From Umboniibacter marinipuniceus (lineage in GTDB: Bacteria > Pseudomonadota > Gammaproteobacteria > Pseudomonadales > DSM-25080), in assembly GCF_003688415.1 (NCBI RefSeq), contig NZ_REFJ01000003.1, positions 310,001-374,000 on the forward strand: DNA of 64,000 nucleotides, given 5' to 3'. Below, piece by piece: positions 45,011-53,861 of the stretch. Made by a program: the position numbers and the translations under genes. The number at the start of each line of letters is the position of its first letter. Position 1 is the stretch's first letter. Under the pieces are notes generated by a model that saw only the letters and a list, made by a program, of their open reading frames with translations, did no database searches and was not told the origin of the DNA.

Positions 45011-45397
45011 TTAAGCGTCTTCGCAAATATCCTGATAGGCTGCTGCATCAAGCAGGCCTTCTAGTTCGGAAGCATCTGTGATGCGAAGCTTGTAGAACCA
45101 ACCATCTTCGTATGGGCTTTCGTTAACAGTTTCTGGCGCATCTTCAAGCAGACCGTTAACCTCTACCACTTCACCGGAAAGCGGGCTGTAAATATCCGAG
45201 GCTGCTTTCACTGATTCAACAACACCCGACTCGTCACCTTGACCAAGCTCTGCACCTACTTCTGGAAGCTCGACGAAAACGACATCCCCGAGGCTATCCT
45301 GCGCGTGGTCAGTAACACCGACAACCGCAAAGTCACCTTCGATACGAATCCACTCGTGTGAATCAATGTACTTTAGTTCAGCTGGAATATTGCTCAT
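45011..45397 (-). CDS. gcvH: Glycine cleavage system H protein
   Basis: A 128-residue lipoyl carrier of the glycine cleavage system. The lipoyl attachment lysine is Lys64 in [19 protein letters not shown], and [25 protein letters not shown] opens the fold. It shuttles the aminomethyl group between P, T and L proteins. No gcvT, gcvP or lpd gene is adjacent in this window, so it is an isolated copy. It has a hairpin terminator and no visible glycine riboswitch upstream. Confidence 0.95.
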   Translation of the reverse strand: MSNIPAELKYIDSHEWIRIEGDFAVVGVTDHAQDSLGDVVFVELPEVGAELGQGDESGVVESVKAASDIYSPLSGEVVEVNGLLEDAPETVNESPYEDGWFYKLRITDASELEGLLDAAAYQDICEDA

Positions 45398-45525
45398 TTT
45401 TCTCTCCGTAACAGGTGCGTCATTTAAACTATTTATAGTAGTTAATTATTCAGATGGCGAATAGATTACCGAAAAATTTCGTAAAGGAAACCGTTATTTC
45501 TGAAAATCATTAAGATTCACACTAT

Positions 45526-47097
45526 TCAACTGTTTTTTGTTGTTTTATTCAGCAGGTAAACCACCGGAAGAATGGAAATCACTACGAGCATTAACGCTGG
45601 TACCGAAGCCTGATGCCACTCCCCCTCACTGGTGAGTTCGAAGATTTTAATTGCCAACGTGTCCCATCCAAATGGCCGCAGCAGCAGGGTTGCCGGCATC
45701 TCTTTCATCACATCAACTAATACCATTAGCGCCGCAACATAAACACCCGGACTAAGAAGCGGCAAGACAACACGCCGAAACTGCTGATTTTCCGACACAC
45801 CCAAAACGCGAGCAGACTCAAGTAAACTGGGCTTAATCTTTGCCATCGCGGTTTCTATAGGTCCATTTGCTACCGCATAGAATCGGGCAACATACGCCAA
45901 GATCAACAGCAAAGCACTGCCCATCAAGAAATGCCTAGCCAGCACGCCATCAACCGTAGCGCCAACGATCATCATCCCAACTGCCATCACAGAACCAGGT
46001 AATGCATACCCAAGACTAGCGAACACCTGCAGGTAAGAAAGCCATTTACTACGACTGTAAAAGTTAGCCAATTGCGACAGAGTCGCTAGCACCACCGCTA
46101 CTAACATTGCCATAACACCAAGCTTGACGGTATTCGAAATAAAGCCGATAAAACGCCGGTCCTGAAGCATTGAAAATTCATCCCAAGCCCATACTACCAG
46201 TTGAAACACTGGCAGCAGAAAGGCACACAAGAAGATGATGAAGCACCAAAGGCTAGCTAACCATTTTGCTCCACCCGACAATTTAAAACGCTGAAGCTGA
46301 GCGGAAGACTCCGCGAATCGGCCGCTGCGATTAAACCGCTCAAGCACCAGCAACAGGGCAACCAGCAGTAAGAGGAGGCTGGCTAATTGGGTGGCCGTCG
46401 AGAGGCTATAGAAGCTGGACCAACTCTTATAGATGGCCGTGGTAAAGGTCTGATAATTGAATACTGATACCGCGCCAAAGTCGGCTAAGGTCTCCATCAG
46501 TGCTAACGCTAAACCAGCGGCGATTGCCGGTCTCGCCATGGGTAACACAACACTAAAGAACGCTTTCCAAGGGCCCTTACCAAGCGTTCGCGCCGCTTGA
46601 ATAGAAGTGATGCCTTGATAGCGGAACGCCGTTCTGGCTAAAAGAAATACGTATGGGTAGAAGACCAACGATAGCACAACCATAACGGCAACCGGGTGGC
46701 GAAGATCGATGTGAAAGCCAGGAAACTGAACGGCCAAGAAGCGCTGTAAGGGAGAACCAAAGTCAGTCATCCCCAACACCACAAAGGCCAGCACATAGGC
46801 CGGCATTGCCATAGGCAAAACTAAGGCCCAACTTAGCCACTTTCTTCCAGGGAATTCACAAGCCGAAACCAGCCATGCCGTTGAAACGCCGAAGAGCAGC
46901 ACCCCAATAGTGACACCTAGCATCAGCAGTAGTGTATTAGCTATTAACGCAGGGAGCTGAGTATTCCAAAGGTGAGTCCAAAGTGCCACATCAACACTAC
47001 CCCAGCTACTAATCAGCGCGACCACGGGGGCCGCGACTAACACCAGCACTACGGCAATTGGGCTGTAGCTAATTGCCAGCCTCGCCCCTTTCAGCAT
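45526..47097 (-). CDS. fbpB: Ferric iron ABC transporter permease
   Basis: A 523-residue inner-membrane permease with two fused 6-helix halves, typical of FbpB/AfuB/SfuB. Each half carries an EAA-like loop: ARTLGKGPWKAFFSVVLPMARPAI (about residues 168-190) and ARVLGVSENQQFRRVVLPLLSPGV (about 435-458), where the ATPase docks. It starts exactly at the base after the binding-protein gene's stop codon. The usual third gene, fbpC for the ATPase, is not present in this operon and must be supplied from elsewhere. Confidence 0.9.
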   Translation of the reverse strand: MLKGARLAISYSPIAVVLVLVAAPVVALISSWGSVDVALWTHLWNTQLPALIANTLLLMLGVTIGVLLFGVSTAWLVSACEFPGRKWLSWALVLPMAMPAYVLAFVVLGMTDFGSPLQRFLAVQFPGFHIDLRHPVAVMVVLSLVFYPYVFLLARTAFRYQGITSIQAARTLGKGPWKAFFSVVLPMARPAIAAGLALALMETLADFGAVSVFNYQTFTTAIYKSWSSFYSLSTATQLASLLLLLVALLLVLERFNRSGRFAESSAQLQRFKLSGGAKWLASLWCFIIFLCAFLLPVFQLVVWAWDEFSMLQDRRFIGFISNTVKLGVMAMLVAVVLATLSQLANFYSRSKWLSYLQVFASLGYALPGSVMAVGMMIVGATVDGVLARHFLMGSALLLILAYVARFYAVANGPIETAMAKIKPSLLESARVLGVSENQQFRRVVLPLLSPGVYVAALMVLVDVMKEMPATLLLRPFGWDTLAIKIFELTSEGEWHQASVPALMLVVISILPVVYLLNKTTKNS

Positions 47098-48117
47098 TTA
47101 ACGGTAGCCTACTTCATCCATCAACTTCATGGCTTGTGCCTGGCGTTCGCCCGCGACACTGAGGTTGACTTGGTCAGTTTTGAATTCACCCCATGAGGCC
47201 ACCTGTTCACTGCGCTCTACGGCGGTATTCACCGGAAACTCTTGGTTGATTTCAGCGAATAGATACTGTGCTTCTGGCTGACTAAGCCACTCAATCAGTT
47301 GCTGAGCTAAGCCAGGGTTTGGCGCATGCTTCAGAATACCAGCACCGGAGATATTTACGTGAATGCCCCGCTGATCTTCGCCTTGGTTCGCCCAGAATAA
47401 GGCGAGTGGCAGCTCGGGATTAGACACTTGGAGCCTGCCGAAATAGTAAGTGTTTACAATTGTGACATCACAAACGCCAGCCGCAACAGCTTGCATTGCC
47501 TGAGTGTCATTAGAGAAGGGTTCTTGCGCTAGGTTATTCACCCAACCAGCAACTACCTCACGAGTAGCTTGCTCGCCGTCCGCTTCGATCATGGTTGCAA
47601 CTAAACTCTGATTGTAGACCTTTTGCGAGGTACGTAAACAAAGACGATTGTTCCATTCACTTGCAGCGAGCGCCTCATAGGTGGAGAGCTCGTCGGCCGA
47701 GATGCGATCTGTGTTATACACCATGGTCCGAGCTCGCTGTGAGAGACCAAACCATAAGTCATTCGGATCACGAAGATGCGCCGGAACATTCGCACGGAGC
47801 AATTCACTTTCAGTAGGCATCAAGACACCGCTTTGTGCCGCGTGCCAAAGGTGGCCGGCGTCAACGGTAATGAATACGTCCGCAGGGGTATTTTCACCCT
47901 CGGCTTGGATACGCGCTAACAAGGGGCCTGCTGAATCCGTAATGTAGCGAACTTCGATACCTGTCTCTGCGGTGAAACGGTCAAACAACGGCTTTACCAA
48001 CTGTTCCTTACGCGCCGTGTATACCGTTAGTACATCAGCTTCTTTAGCTGGTTGATCACAGCCAACTAGCGACATCGTGGCAGCCAAGAACGCCAGCCAA
48101 GTTACCATCTTTTTCAT
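47098..48117 (-). CDS. fbpA: Ferric iron ABC transporter substrate-binding lipoprotein
   Basis: A 339-residue periplasmic binding protein of the FbpA/FutA type. It begins at the ATG at 48117 (MKKMVTWLAFLAATMSLVGC), which gives a lipobox SLVGC with Asp at +2, suggesting inner-membrane retention. A longer frame begins 14 codons earlier but lacks a signal-like start. The VYTARKEQLVKPLFDRF and AEGENTPADVFITVDAG segments and the iron-binding tyrosine pair in NTYYFGRL are visible. It delivers Fe3+ to the permease encoded next. A Fur-like box lies just upstream. Confidence 0.9.
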   Translation of the reverse strand: MKKMVTWLAFLAATMSLVGCDQPAKEADVLTVYTARKEQLVKPLFDRFTAETGIEVRYITDSAGPLLARIQAEGENTPADVFITVDAGHLWHAAQSGVLMPTESELLRANVPAHLRDPNDLWFGLSQRARTMVYNTDRISADELSTYEALAASEWNNRLCLRTSQKVYNQSLVATMIEADGEQATREVVAGWVNNLAQEPFSNDTQAMQAVAAGVCDVTIVNTYYFGRLQVSNPELPLALFWANQGEDQRGIHVNISGAGILKHAPNPGLAQQLIEWLSQPEAQYLFAEINQEFPVNTAVERSEQVASWGEFKTDQVNLSVAGERQAQAMKLMDEVGYR

Positions 48118-48170
48118 TGAAAGCCCTATATTTACGAGAAAAGTAATAATCGTCTTCACTATCGCCCAAT

Positions 48171-48185
48171 TGATAATGATTCTTA
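48171..48185 (-). promoter_or_regulatory. Fur-like box upstream of the iron importer operon
   Basis: TGATAATGATTCTTA matches the 7-1-7 Fur consensus TGATAATNATTATCA at 12 of the 14 defined positions. It lies 53 bases upstream of the fbpA start, close to the 3' end of ubiI. Iron-responsive repression is expected for an FbpAB importer. Confidence 0.7.
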
Positions 48186-48191
48186 TTTATT

Positions 48192-49382
48192 CTATCGCCC
48201 TTGCGCCTGACTTAGCAACCATTGTTTTAAGACCGCAAGCCGATCCACGCGCTGTAAGCCCCAATTACGCAGCACACGCAAACTAGGATTCTCGGTTCCG
48301 AACAACCATTTAAACCCTGACATGGACAAACCCGTAAGTTGATTATCGCCACGACGCCGACGCTCATAGCGCTTCAAAGGTACTGACAGCGGAACACCTC
48401 GCTGTAACGTTTTACTTAACTCCTCTGCTAAAACCAAAGCATCACTAAAGCCCAAATTGGCACCTTGCCCTGCCAGCGGATGAATGGTGTGAGCGGCATC
48501 GCCGAGTAACACCCATCCCGCTCCTACATAGTGGTTAGCATGACTACGTTGAAGCGGGAAGGAATACCGCTCAGACGCTAACGTAAGTGATCCGCAAACC
48601 TGCTCCGTTGCCGCGGTTAATTCCCTGGCAAAGCGCTCACTATCCAGCGCCATCAGCCGCTCGGCCTCATCGTTGTCTGCACTCCAAACTAGCGACTCAA
48701 AGTGTTGACCGTTCTGTGTGGGTAGGGGTAAGAGCGCCACCGGCCCTGTACTTAAAAAGCTCTGATAGGCGGTATTCCGGTGCGCGCCCTGCGACGCGAT
48801 GGTCGCGACGATAGCGCGTTGTTCATAGGATGCTCGCGCAACCGGGATATCCAGTTGGTCGCGAATTCGGGAATTAGCACCGTCCGCCGCAACCAGAAGA
48901 TCAGGATGCCATTGCTGACCGTCAGAAAACTCGATGCTGACACCTTCATCGCTTTCAAAGCAGCGTTCAACCTTCTGATTCCAAACGCAGCGCACACCCA
49001 TCTCAGCCAGCTGTTCGGTCGCAGCATAATTGAGTGCTGAATTTTCAACAATCCAACCTAACTCTTCGAGCCCAGCTTCGTTAGCATCAAACTGGATACT
49101 TCCGGTACCTTCTCGATCCCACACCTTCATCCGCTGGTATTTTTGGCGGCGTTGCTCGGGTATGCGATCCCAGATTTTTGCTTGAGTTAAGAGACTGACT
49201 GATGCGGCTGTCAACGCCACCACGCGAACGTCGGCCGGCGCCGCTTCCACCGTCGGCTCGGGCGCCGGGCCGCCATCAATGAGCGTGACAATCACTTGCT
49301 CCGCGGGTAGTGTTCCGGCAAGGTGTGCCGCGGTGACGGCGCCAATAATACCGCCACCAATTACTACGATGCTTCGCGTCAT
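48192..49382 (-). CDS. ubiI: Ubiquinone biosynthesis flavin hydroxylase, UbiI/VisC-like
   Basis: A 396-residue class A flavin monooxygenase. The N-terminal FAD fold IVVIGGGIIGAVTAAHLAG, a DGANSRIRDQ motif and the FAD-phosphate motif LLGDAAHTIHPLAGQGANLGFSDA are clear. It should hydroxylate C5 of the ubiquinone ring (UbiI/VisC). The order pepP-ubiH-ubiI behind ygfB is the same as in E. coli. It overlaps ubiH by 4 bp. UbiF activity cannot be ruled out by eye. Confidence 0.88.
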   Translation of the reverse strand: MTRSIVVIGGGIIGAVTAAHLAGTLPAEQVIVTLIDGGPAPEPTVEAAPADVRVVALTAASVSLLTQAKIWDRIPEQRRQKYQRMKVWDREGTGSIQFDANEAGLEELGWIVENSALNYAATEQLAEMGVRCVWNQKVERCFESDEGVSIEFSDGQQWHPDLLVAADGANSRIRDQLDIPVARASYEQRAIVATIASQGAHRNTAYQSFLSTGPVALLPLPTQNGQHFESLVWSADNDEAERLMALDSERFARELTAATEQVCGSLTLASERYSFPLQRSHANHYVGAGWVLLGDAAHTIHPLAGQGANLGFSDALVLAEELSKTLQRGVPLSVPLKRYERRRRGDNQLTGLSMSGFKWLFGTENPSLRVLRNWGLQRVDRLAVLKQWLLSQAQGR

Positions 49383-50560
49383 AACGATAGCCCCTGTTGA
49401 GTTGGGTGAAGCCCCGCTGCGCGCAAGAGGAATTCTTCGCGCAGGACTGGCAATGAGGCTAGGGTAAGCATCGCTGAACTCCGCGCAACTGAGGCAAATC
49501 GACTTGGTACAGCAAAGCTTCGAACTAGCTGATCACAGGCATTAAACACTAGGGCCTGATCCTGATGAACCGCTTGGTGCCAGTGAGTTAATGACGAATA
49601 GGACTGTGGCCAAGCATACGCCTCCAGTGCACTCGCCAATTTTGCACCATCGCGGACGCAGAGGTTGAATCCCTGTCCAGCCACTGGATGCAACGTGTGC
49701 GCGGCATTACCAATCACCGCTACGCCGCGACGAAATAGTTCCTGTGCTTGCTGAGCGGCAACTGGAAACGAGGCAATCTTGCCTATCTCAGCAACGCCAC
49801 CAAAACGGAGCGTTGCGGCCGCCTCAAAACGCTCAATAAATGCGTCCTCAGACAGTGCAATAAGTGACTTAGCGCGCTCTGGGCTAACACACCAGACTGC
49901 CGCATAGCGCTGCTGTGTAAGCGGCAACAACGCCAACGGCTTACCGTCGGCAAAACGCTCTCGCGCTACCCCCTGATGAGGCTTTTTCAACGCCACATTA
50001 AACACTAAGGCAAGCTGCTGATAGTCCGTATTATCAACCGCGATGCCAGCCTGCTTGAGCAATTGGCTTTTTGCTCCATCAGCTATTACTAAGAGTTTTG
50101 CTTCTTGCTTGTCGCCTAGGCTCGTCTCGAGCTGAATCCCATTTTCAACTACGGCGAACTTACTGATCGCCGCTACGCGACCTGCCTGAATGGTTGGCTC
50201 CGAAGCAATTTGACGGCTCAGTGCATTGAGCAATTTATGGTTTTCTACCACCGCGCCGAAATGAGTCTGATTAATCTCCTGAGCCTGAAGCGCTATGCCA
50301 CCGAAATGTTGACTGGCTGAAACATGAATGCCAGAAATCGGCTGTGCATCCAACTGCTGCGCAGAAATACCAAGCCTAACTAACTCATTGAGTGTTCCTG
50401 CGGAAAGGGCCGTCGATCGAACATCCAGCGCATTGGCTTCGGTTGAAGTCACCGGGTTCGGATCAAAGATCTGGACAGACGTCACTGCCTCACTCTGAGC
50501 CAGTTGCAACGCTGTCATCCTTCCTACCAGGCCACCCCCTGCAATCACCACTCGGGTCAT
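49379..50560 (-). CDS. ubiH: Ubiquinone biosynthesis hydroxylase UbiH
   Basis: A 393-residue flavin hydroxylase, paralogous to its neighbour. The FAD fold is VVIAGGGLVGRMTALQLAQ, and the second motif reads VIGNAAHTLHPVAGQGFNLCVRDG. The Asn in place of Asp in G-N/D-AAH is a trait I recognise from UbiH, which supports this assignment over UbiI. It hydroxylates the ring at C1 (2-octaprenyl-6-methoxyphenol hydroxylase, UbiH). It is 2 bp downstream of pepP and overlaps ubiI by 4 bp. Confidence 0.9.
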   Translation of the reverse strand: MTRVVIAGGGLVGRMTALQLAQSEAVTSVQIFDPNPVTSTEANALDVRSTALSAGTLNELVRLGISAQQLDAQPISGIHVSASQHFGGIALQAQEINQTHFGAVVENHKLLNALSRQIASEPTIQAGRVAAISKFAVVENGIQLETSLGDKQEAKLLVIADGAKSQLLKQAGIAVDNTDYQQLALVFNVALKKPHQGVARERFADGKPLALLPLTQQRYAAVWCVSPERAKSLIALSEDAFIERFEAAATLRFGGVAEIGKIASFPVAAQQAQELFRRGVAVIGNAAHTLHPVAGQGFNLCVRDGAKLASALEAYAWPQSYSSLTHWHQAVHQDQALVFNACDQLVRSFAVPSRFASVARSSAMLTLASLPVLREEFLLRAAGLHPTQQGLSL

Positions 50561-50562
50561 AA

Positions 50563-51891
50563 TTACTGGCTTTCCATCAACGCTTCAATTTCTTCGATTG
50601 ATTTCGGTACCGCTGCAGTCAGATTTTCATAACCTGATTCGGTGACCAAAATATCATCCTCGATTCGCACGCCAATACCACGCCACTTGGCATCAACAGC
50701 GTCATTACTTGGCGAGACGTAGATGCCAGGCTCAACGGTTAAGACCATACCCGGCTCAAAGTTTCTCCAGGTTTTTGAGCCAGCAACACGGTAATCACCC
50801 ACATCATGAACATCAATTCCCAACCAATGTCCGGTACCATGCATGTAATACTCTTTGTAGGCTTCATCGGCGATAAGTGTTTCGGCATCACCAACCAACA
50901 GCCCCAATGCAATGAGGCCATCCACAAGAACCGCCACCGCCGCATAATGAACAGCTTCGTAGGGGTTCCCGGGCTTTATTTGTGCAATGGCGGCGTGTTG
51001 AGCGTTGAGTACCACTTCATAGATAGCCCGCTGCTCTGCACTGAATTTTCCATTTGCTGGAAAGGTACGGGTGATATCTGCCGCGTACATCTGATATTCA
51101 CAGCCGGCATCGATTAACACAAGGTCGCCGTCTTTTACTTCGGCATTGTTTTCAACGTAGTGCAAGATGCACGCATTCTCTCCAGCGCCAACAATGGAGT
51201 TATAGGCAGGAAAGCGAGCGCCCCGCATGGCAAACTCGTGAGCGATCTCCGCCTCCAGGTGGTACTCGTTACAACCAGGCTTTACAAACTTCATTGCCCT
51301 AGCATGAGCATCTGCCGAGATCTTTGCCGCCGTGCGCATTAACTCGATTTCAGCCGCAGATTTGAACAGACGCATTTCGGCGATCATTGCATCCACATCT
51401 ATGCGTGTTTCCGGCGTTCTCACACCTTGCTTACGCTGGCGCCGAATTCCCTGCATCCACGATTCGATTAGGGCTGCCTGCTCCTGCTGCCGGAGGTTCG
51501 AGTTCAATAACACATCTCGGTCAGCCAATAAGTCAACCGCCACTTTTTCTAAGTCGCTGATTGGGTGGGCTTCGTCGGCACCAAATACTTCAGCCGCGGC
51601 TTCGGGACCATAGCGCCGGCCATCCCAAATTTCTCTGTCTTTATCCTTCGCCCTACAGCACAACACAAACCGACCTTCATCACCGTTCTTGACTAAAAAA
51701 GCCACCGCCTCGGGTTCAGGGAAACCGGTCAAGTAGTAGAAGTTCGATTCTGGACGAAAATGATGATCCGCGTCATTCGAGCGAATCAACTCCGAGGCGG
51801 TGGCGATAAAAGCAACGCTATTATCGGGCATGCTATCGAGTAAGGCGGCCCGGCGGGCGGCAAACTCTTTGGCGAACAATTCTGTAGTCAT
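50563..51891 (-). CDS. pepP: Xaa-Pro aminopeptidase
   Basis: A 442-residue M24-family metallopeptidase that cuts the amino acid before proline in peptides. The N-terminal AMP_N domain has ALLDSMPDNSVAFIATA and FHFRPESNFYYLTGFPEPEAVA-like text. The pita-bread domain holds the metal ligands in LVLIDAGCEYQMYAADITRTFP (two Asp), HGTGHWLGIDVHDVGDY, VLTVEPGIYV and GVRIEDDILVTESG. Its length is like E. coli PepP. It overlaps ygfB by one base and heads into ubiH and ubiI. Confidence 0.95.
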   Translation of the reverse strand: MTTELFAKEFAARRAALLDSMPDNSVAFIATASELIRSNDADHHFRPESNFYYLTGFPEPEAVAFLVKNGDEGRFVLCCRAKDKDREIWDGRRYGPEAAAEVFGADEAHPISDLEKVAVDLLADRDVLLNSNLRQQEQAALIESWMQGIRRQRKQGVRTPETRIDVDAMIAEMRLFKSAAEIELMRTAAKISADAHARAMKFVKPGCNEYHLEAEIAHEFAMRGARFPAYNSIVGAGENACILHYVENNAEVKDGDLVLIDAGCEYQMYAADITRTFPANGKFSAEQRAIYEVVLNAQHAAIAQIKPGNPYEAVHYAAVAVLVDGLIALGLLVGDAETLIADEAYKEYYMHGTGHWLGIDVHDVGDYRVAGSKTWRNFEPGMVLTVEPGIYVSPSNDAVDAKWRGIGVRIEDDILVTESGYENLTAAVPKSIEEIEALMESQ

Positions 51892-52412
51892 TACTGTACC
51901 TTCTGTGGCCTAGCGTCAATGTAAAGAGAGATAATCCCCAGGCGGACGTATTCGCTAATCTCGATCAGTTCCTGTTCATCTTCCTCGCTAAACTCGGTGC
52001 TAGTATCCAATTGAGCAATTTGACTCAAGTCCTCGAAGAAACCTTCATCATTAATTGCGCCACCTTGCATACCGAATCCAGCCAGAAAAGCTTCAGTCCA
52101 ATGGGCCAGAGCTTGCGCACGAGCTGCCAGGCCTGCAGTCTCTTCTGGCAACATCAGCATGAAACTCATGTTAACGTCTTCTAACTGTTTACGTGCTAAC
52201 TCGCGTAAAGCGTTCAAAGTAGTGATAAAGCCCTCGTTAGCCTCTACACCATATGCATCGAGCAATGCATCTACCGCGCGACGGGTGTCGCCGCCCGTTT
52301 TCACACATAATCCAGCGGTTAGATAACCGTGAAGTTCGGCTGGCGTGCACACCGCTCCGACGTCCTCGAGGGCGACCTCCAGCAAACTAAATGCTTTACC
52401 AGTTTGACTCAT
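51891..52412 (-). CDS. ygfB: UPF0149 family protein YgfB
   Basis: A 173-residue helical protein of the UPF0149/YgfB family. The N-terminal CTPAELHGYLTAGLCV and the C-terminal acidic segment EEDEQELIEISEYVRLGIISLY are family hallmarks. I chose the ATG at 52412, which has an AAGGA site 10 bases upstream; the frame can start at a TTG three codons earlier. In E. coli and Pseudomonas it is likewise the gene before pepP. YgfB in Pseudomonas has been linked to beta-lactamase regulation, but the molecular role here is unknown. Confidence 0.92.
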   Translation of the reverse strand: MSQTGKAFSLLEVALEDVGAVCTPAELHGYLTAGLCVKTGGDTRRAVDALLDAYGVEANEGFITTLNALRELARKQLEDVNMSFMLMLPEETAGLAARAQALAHWTEAFLAGFGMQGGAINDEGFFEDLSQIAQLDTSTEFSEEDEQELIEISEYVRLGIISLYIDARPQKVQ

Positions 52413-52575
52413 AACAACCAATTCCTTAGATCAATGAGGGTATCCTAACGCTGGAAGCTCAATTTCGCCACTAATTCACCATCAAGAATTGATGCTTTTA
52501 CTCGCTATTTGAGTTGACCAAAATAACCTAGAAACTCTATAGTAAGTATTAGCCGTAGGTAACTGGAAATGGACT

Positions 52576-52764
52576 ATGTCAGGGCACGACGAACTGATAA
52601 TTGAATTACAAGAATGCGTAGACGAACTTACACAGAAGCTTGAGAAACTGTTAGACGAGCGCAGCCGTCTTCAGGAACAACTTGCCGCCCGTAAGACGCG
52701 AGCCGTCAATGTGGCGAAAACGTCTGACGAACACCTCCAGGAGGACTGGTTAAGTGGCCTCTAG
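52576..52764 (+). CDS. TIGR02449 family coiled-coil protein (ZapB-like)
   Basis: A 62-residue protein with heptad pattern (IIELQECVDELTQKLEKLLDERSRLQEQLAARKT) covering residues 8-42 and a short C-terminal tail. Size and position immediately before zapA, with an 11-bp overlap, match the TIGR02449 family. It resembles ZapB and may take part in Z-ring organisation; this is inference from context. It is divergent from ygfB. Confidence 0.82.
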   Translation: MSGHDELIIELQECVDELTQKLEKLLDERSRLQEQLAARKTRAVNVAKTSDEHLQEDWLSGL

Positions 52765-53113
52765 CAATACCATTGAGCTGACTTTTTTAGAGCGTGAGTA
52801 TGAGTTCAACTGCCCTAACGAGCAGCGAGAAATGTTAGCGAGAGCGGCCGACAAACTCAATCAGCGCATGACTGAAATACATGAGAATACCACCGCCTCT
52901 CGAGAATCGGTTATTCTGATGGCCGCCCTTAATTTGAGCTTTGAGCTTGAGGCGCAGAGTCAATCCCAGCTGGCACAACCCCATGTCGATCACTCACCAT
53001 CATCAACAGCGTCTTCAACTGCTTCAACGAATACCGAACTCGACCAAGCAGCGCTAGTGGAAATTGCCGAAAGGTTACATTCTTTATCATCGATGATTGG
53101 TGATATCGACTAA
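52754..53113 (+). CDS. zapA: Cell division protein ZapA
   Basis: A 119-residue protein that crosslinks FtsZ filaments. The N-terminal TIELTFLEREYEFNCPNEQREMLARAADKLNQRMTEI is the ZapA globular head, followed by a helical stalk and a low-complexity Ser/Thr stretch (about residues 75-95) before a final helix. It starts with GTG at 52754 inside the end of the TIGR02449 gene. The ZapA-6S RNA-fau order is the classical gammaproteobacterial arrangement. Confidence 0.92.
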   Translation: MASSNTIELTFLEREYEFNCPNEQREMLARAADKLNQRMTEIHENTTASRESVILMAALNLSFELEAQSQSQLAQPHVDHSPSSTASSTASTNTELDQAALVEIAERLHSLSSMIGDID

Positions 53114-53126
53114 CACAGCGTATAAT
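53097..53126 (+). promoter_or_regulatory. Sigma-70-type promoter of the 6S RNA gene
   Basis: A -35 element TTGGTG (53097-53102) and a perfect -10 TATAAT (53121-53126) are 18 bp apart, placing transcription start near 53132-53134. The -35 overlaps the 3' end of zapA. Confidence 0.75.
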
Positions 53127-53131
53127 GAATT

Positions 53132-53302
53132 CAGCCTGGGGTGTTTGCCAATTGACACGTCCCTGAGCCGATAATTGAAAACACGGGTTATGCTCGTTAT
53201 TGGTGGTGTGCATGTCCGCTTGACGGAAAGCCTGATCCAATTCAGCGTTTCCCACCTTGAACTTCGGGTTCGAGGCCACGTCAGTAGCGGCACCTTGGGT
53301 CC
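53132..53302 (+). ncRNA. ssrS: 6S RNA
   Basis: A 170-nucleotide RNA that mimics an open promoter and sequesters sigma-70 RNA polymerase. The signature CCCTGAGCCGATA (starting near 53161) is present. The CACCTTGAACTTCGGGTTCGAG part near the 3' side matches E. coli 6S RNA, and the two ends pair (GGGGTG near 53137 with CACCTT near 53292). It lies between zapA and fau as in E. coli. The ends are estimated to within a few bases. The 3' end abuts the fau start codon. Confidence 0.9.
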
Positions 53303-53303
53303 T

Positions 53304-53861
53304 ATGTCCTCAGATAAATCAAGCTTACGAAAGCAGTGCAAAGCAGCTCGCAACGCACTGTCGAACATTCAGCAAGCTGACAATAGCCACGCGCTTTGTC
53401 ACGCGCTGGAAGCTTATCTTGACCAACTCCCCCCGCAGCGCATTGCGGCCTATTTCGCTTTTGGTGCGGAAATCTCGATTGATCCTTTGTTTGCTAAGCA
53501 CCCACGCCATCAGTGGTTCGCTCCCATCATTACACCAGAATACGGCATGAAATGGGGAACGGCAGATCCCAGCCGGCTGATACATAATGAGTATGGAATT
53601 CGCGAACCGAGTGACCTAGTAAAGACTTCCACCAGAGGCTTTGACATCATGCTATTACCACTTGTCGGCTTCGACTTAGCGGGTAACCGCATTGGTATGG
53701 GAGCAGGTTATTACGATAGGGCACTGGGACAACTGCAAGACAAACCCATTCTGATTGGGTGCGCCCACGGCGTTCAGGAATGTCAGTCTATCGCAGCCGA
53801 ACCTTGGGATGTTCGGCTTGATGCGATAGCGACCGAGAAAGGACTTATTTGGCTGAGCTAA
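53304..53861 (+). CDS. fau: 5-formyltetrahydrofolate cyclo-ligase
   Basis: A 185-residue enzyme (YgfA/Fau, MTHFS) that converts 5-formyl-THF to methenyl-THF using ATP. The N-terminal helix KSSLRKQCKAARNAL, the IAAYFAFGAEISIDPLF region and the nucleotide-binding LVGFDLAGNRIGMGAGYYDRAL are typical. I chose the ATG at 53304. The frame is open back to a TTG at 53175, but that stretch is 6S RNA. Translation from a 6S-processed or read-through transcript is likely, as in E. coli. The last 17 bases are antisense to a small ORF. Confidence 0.93.
   Translation: MSSDKSSLRKQCKAARNALSNIQQADNSHALCHALEAYLDQLPPQRIAAYFAFGAEISIDPLFAKHPRHQWFAPIITPEYGMKWGTADPSRLIHNEYGIREPSDLVKTSTRGFDIMLLPLVGFDLAGNRIGMGAGYYDRALGQLQDKPILIGCAHGVQECQSIAAEPWDVRLDAIATEKGLIWLS

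Noticed and set aside
45398-45525. Glycine riboswitch upstream of gcvH
   Set aside because: The 128-bp gap is AT-rich and too short for a tandem glycine aptamer; no conserved aptamer core was recognised.
53175-53303. N-terminal extension of fau from a TTG codon
   Set aside because: These bases are the body of the 6S RNA and the extension is unlike any cyclo-ligase N-terminus.
52929-53368. Minus-strand frames covering zapA end and 6S RNA
   Set aside because: They overlap the structured RNA and zapA, and show no protein family signal.
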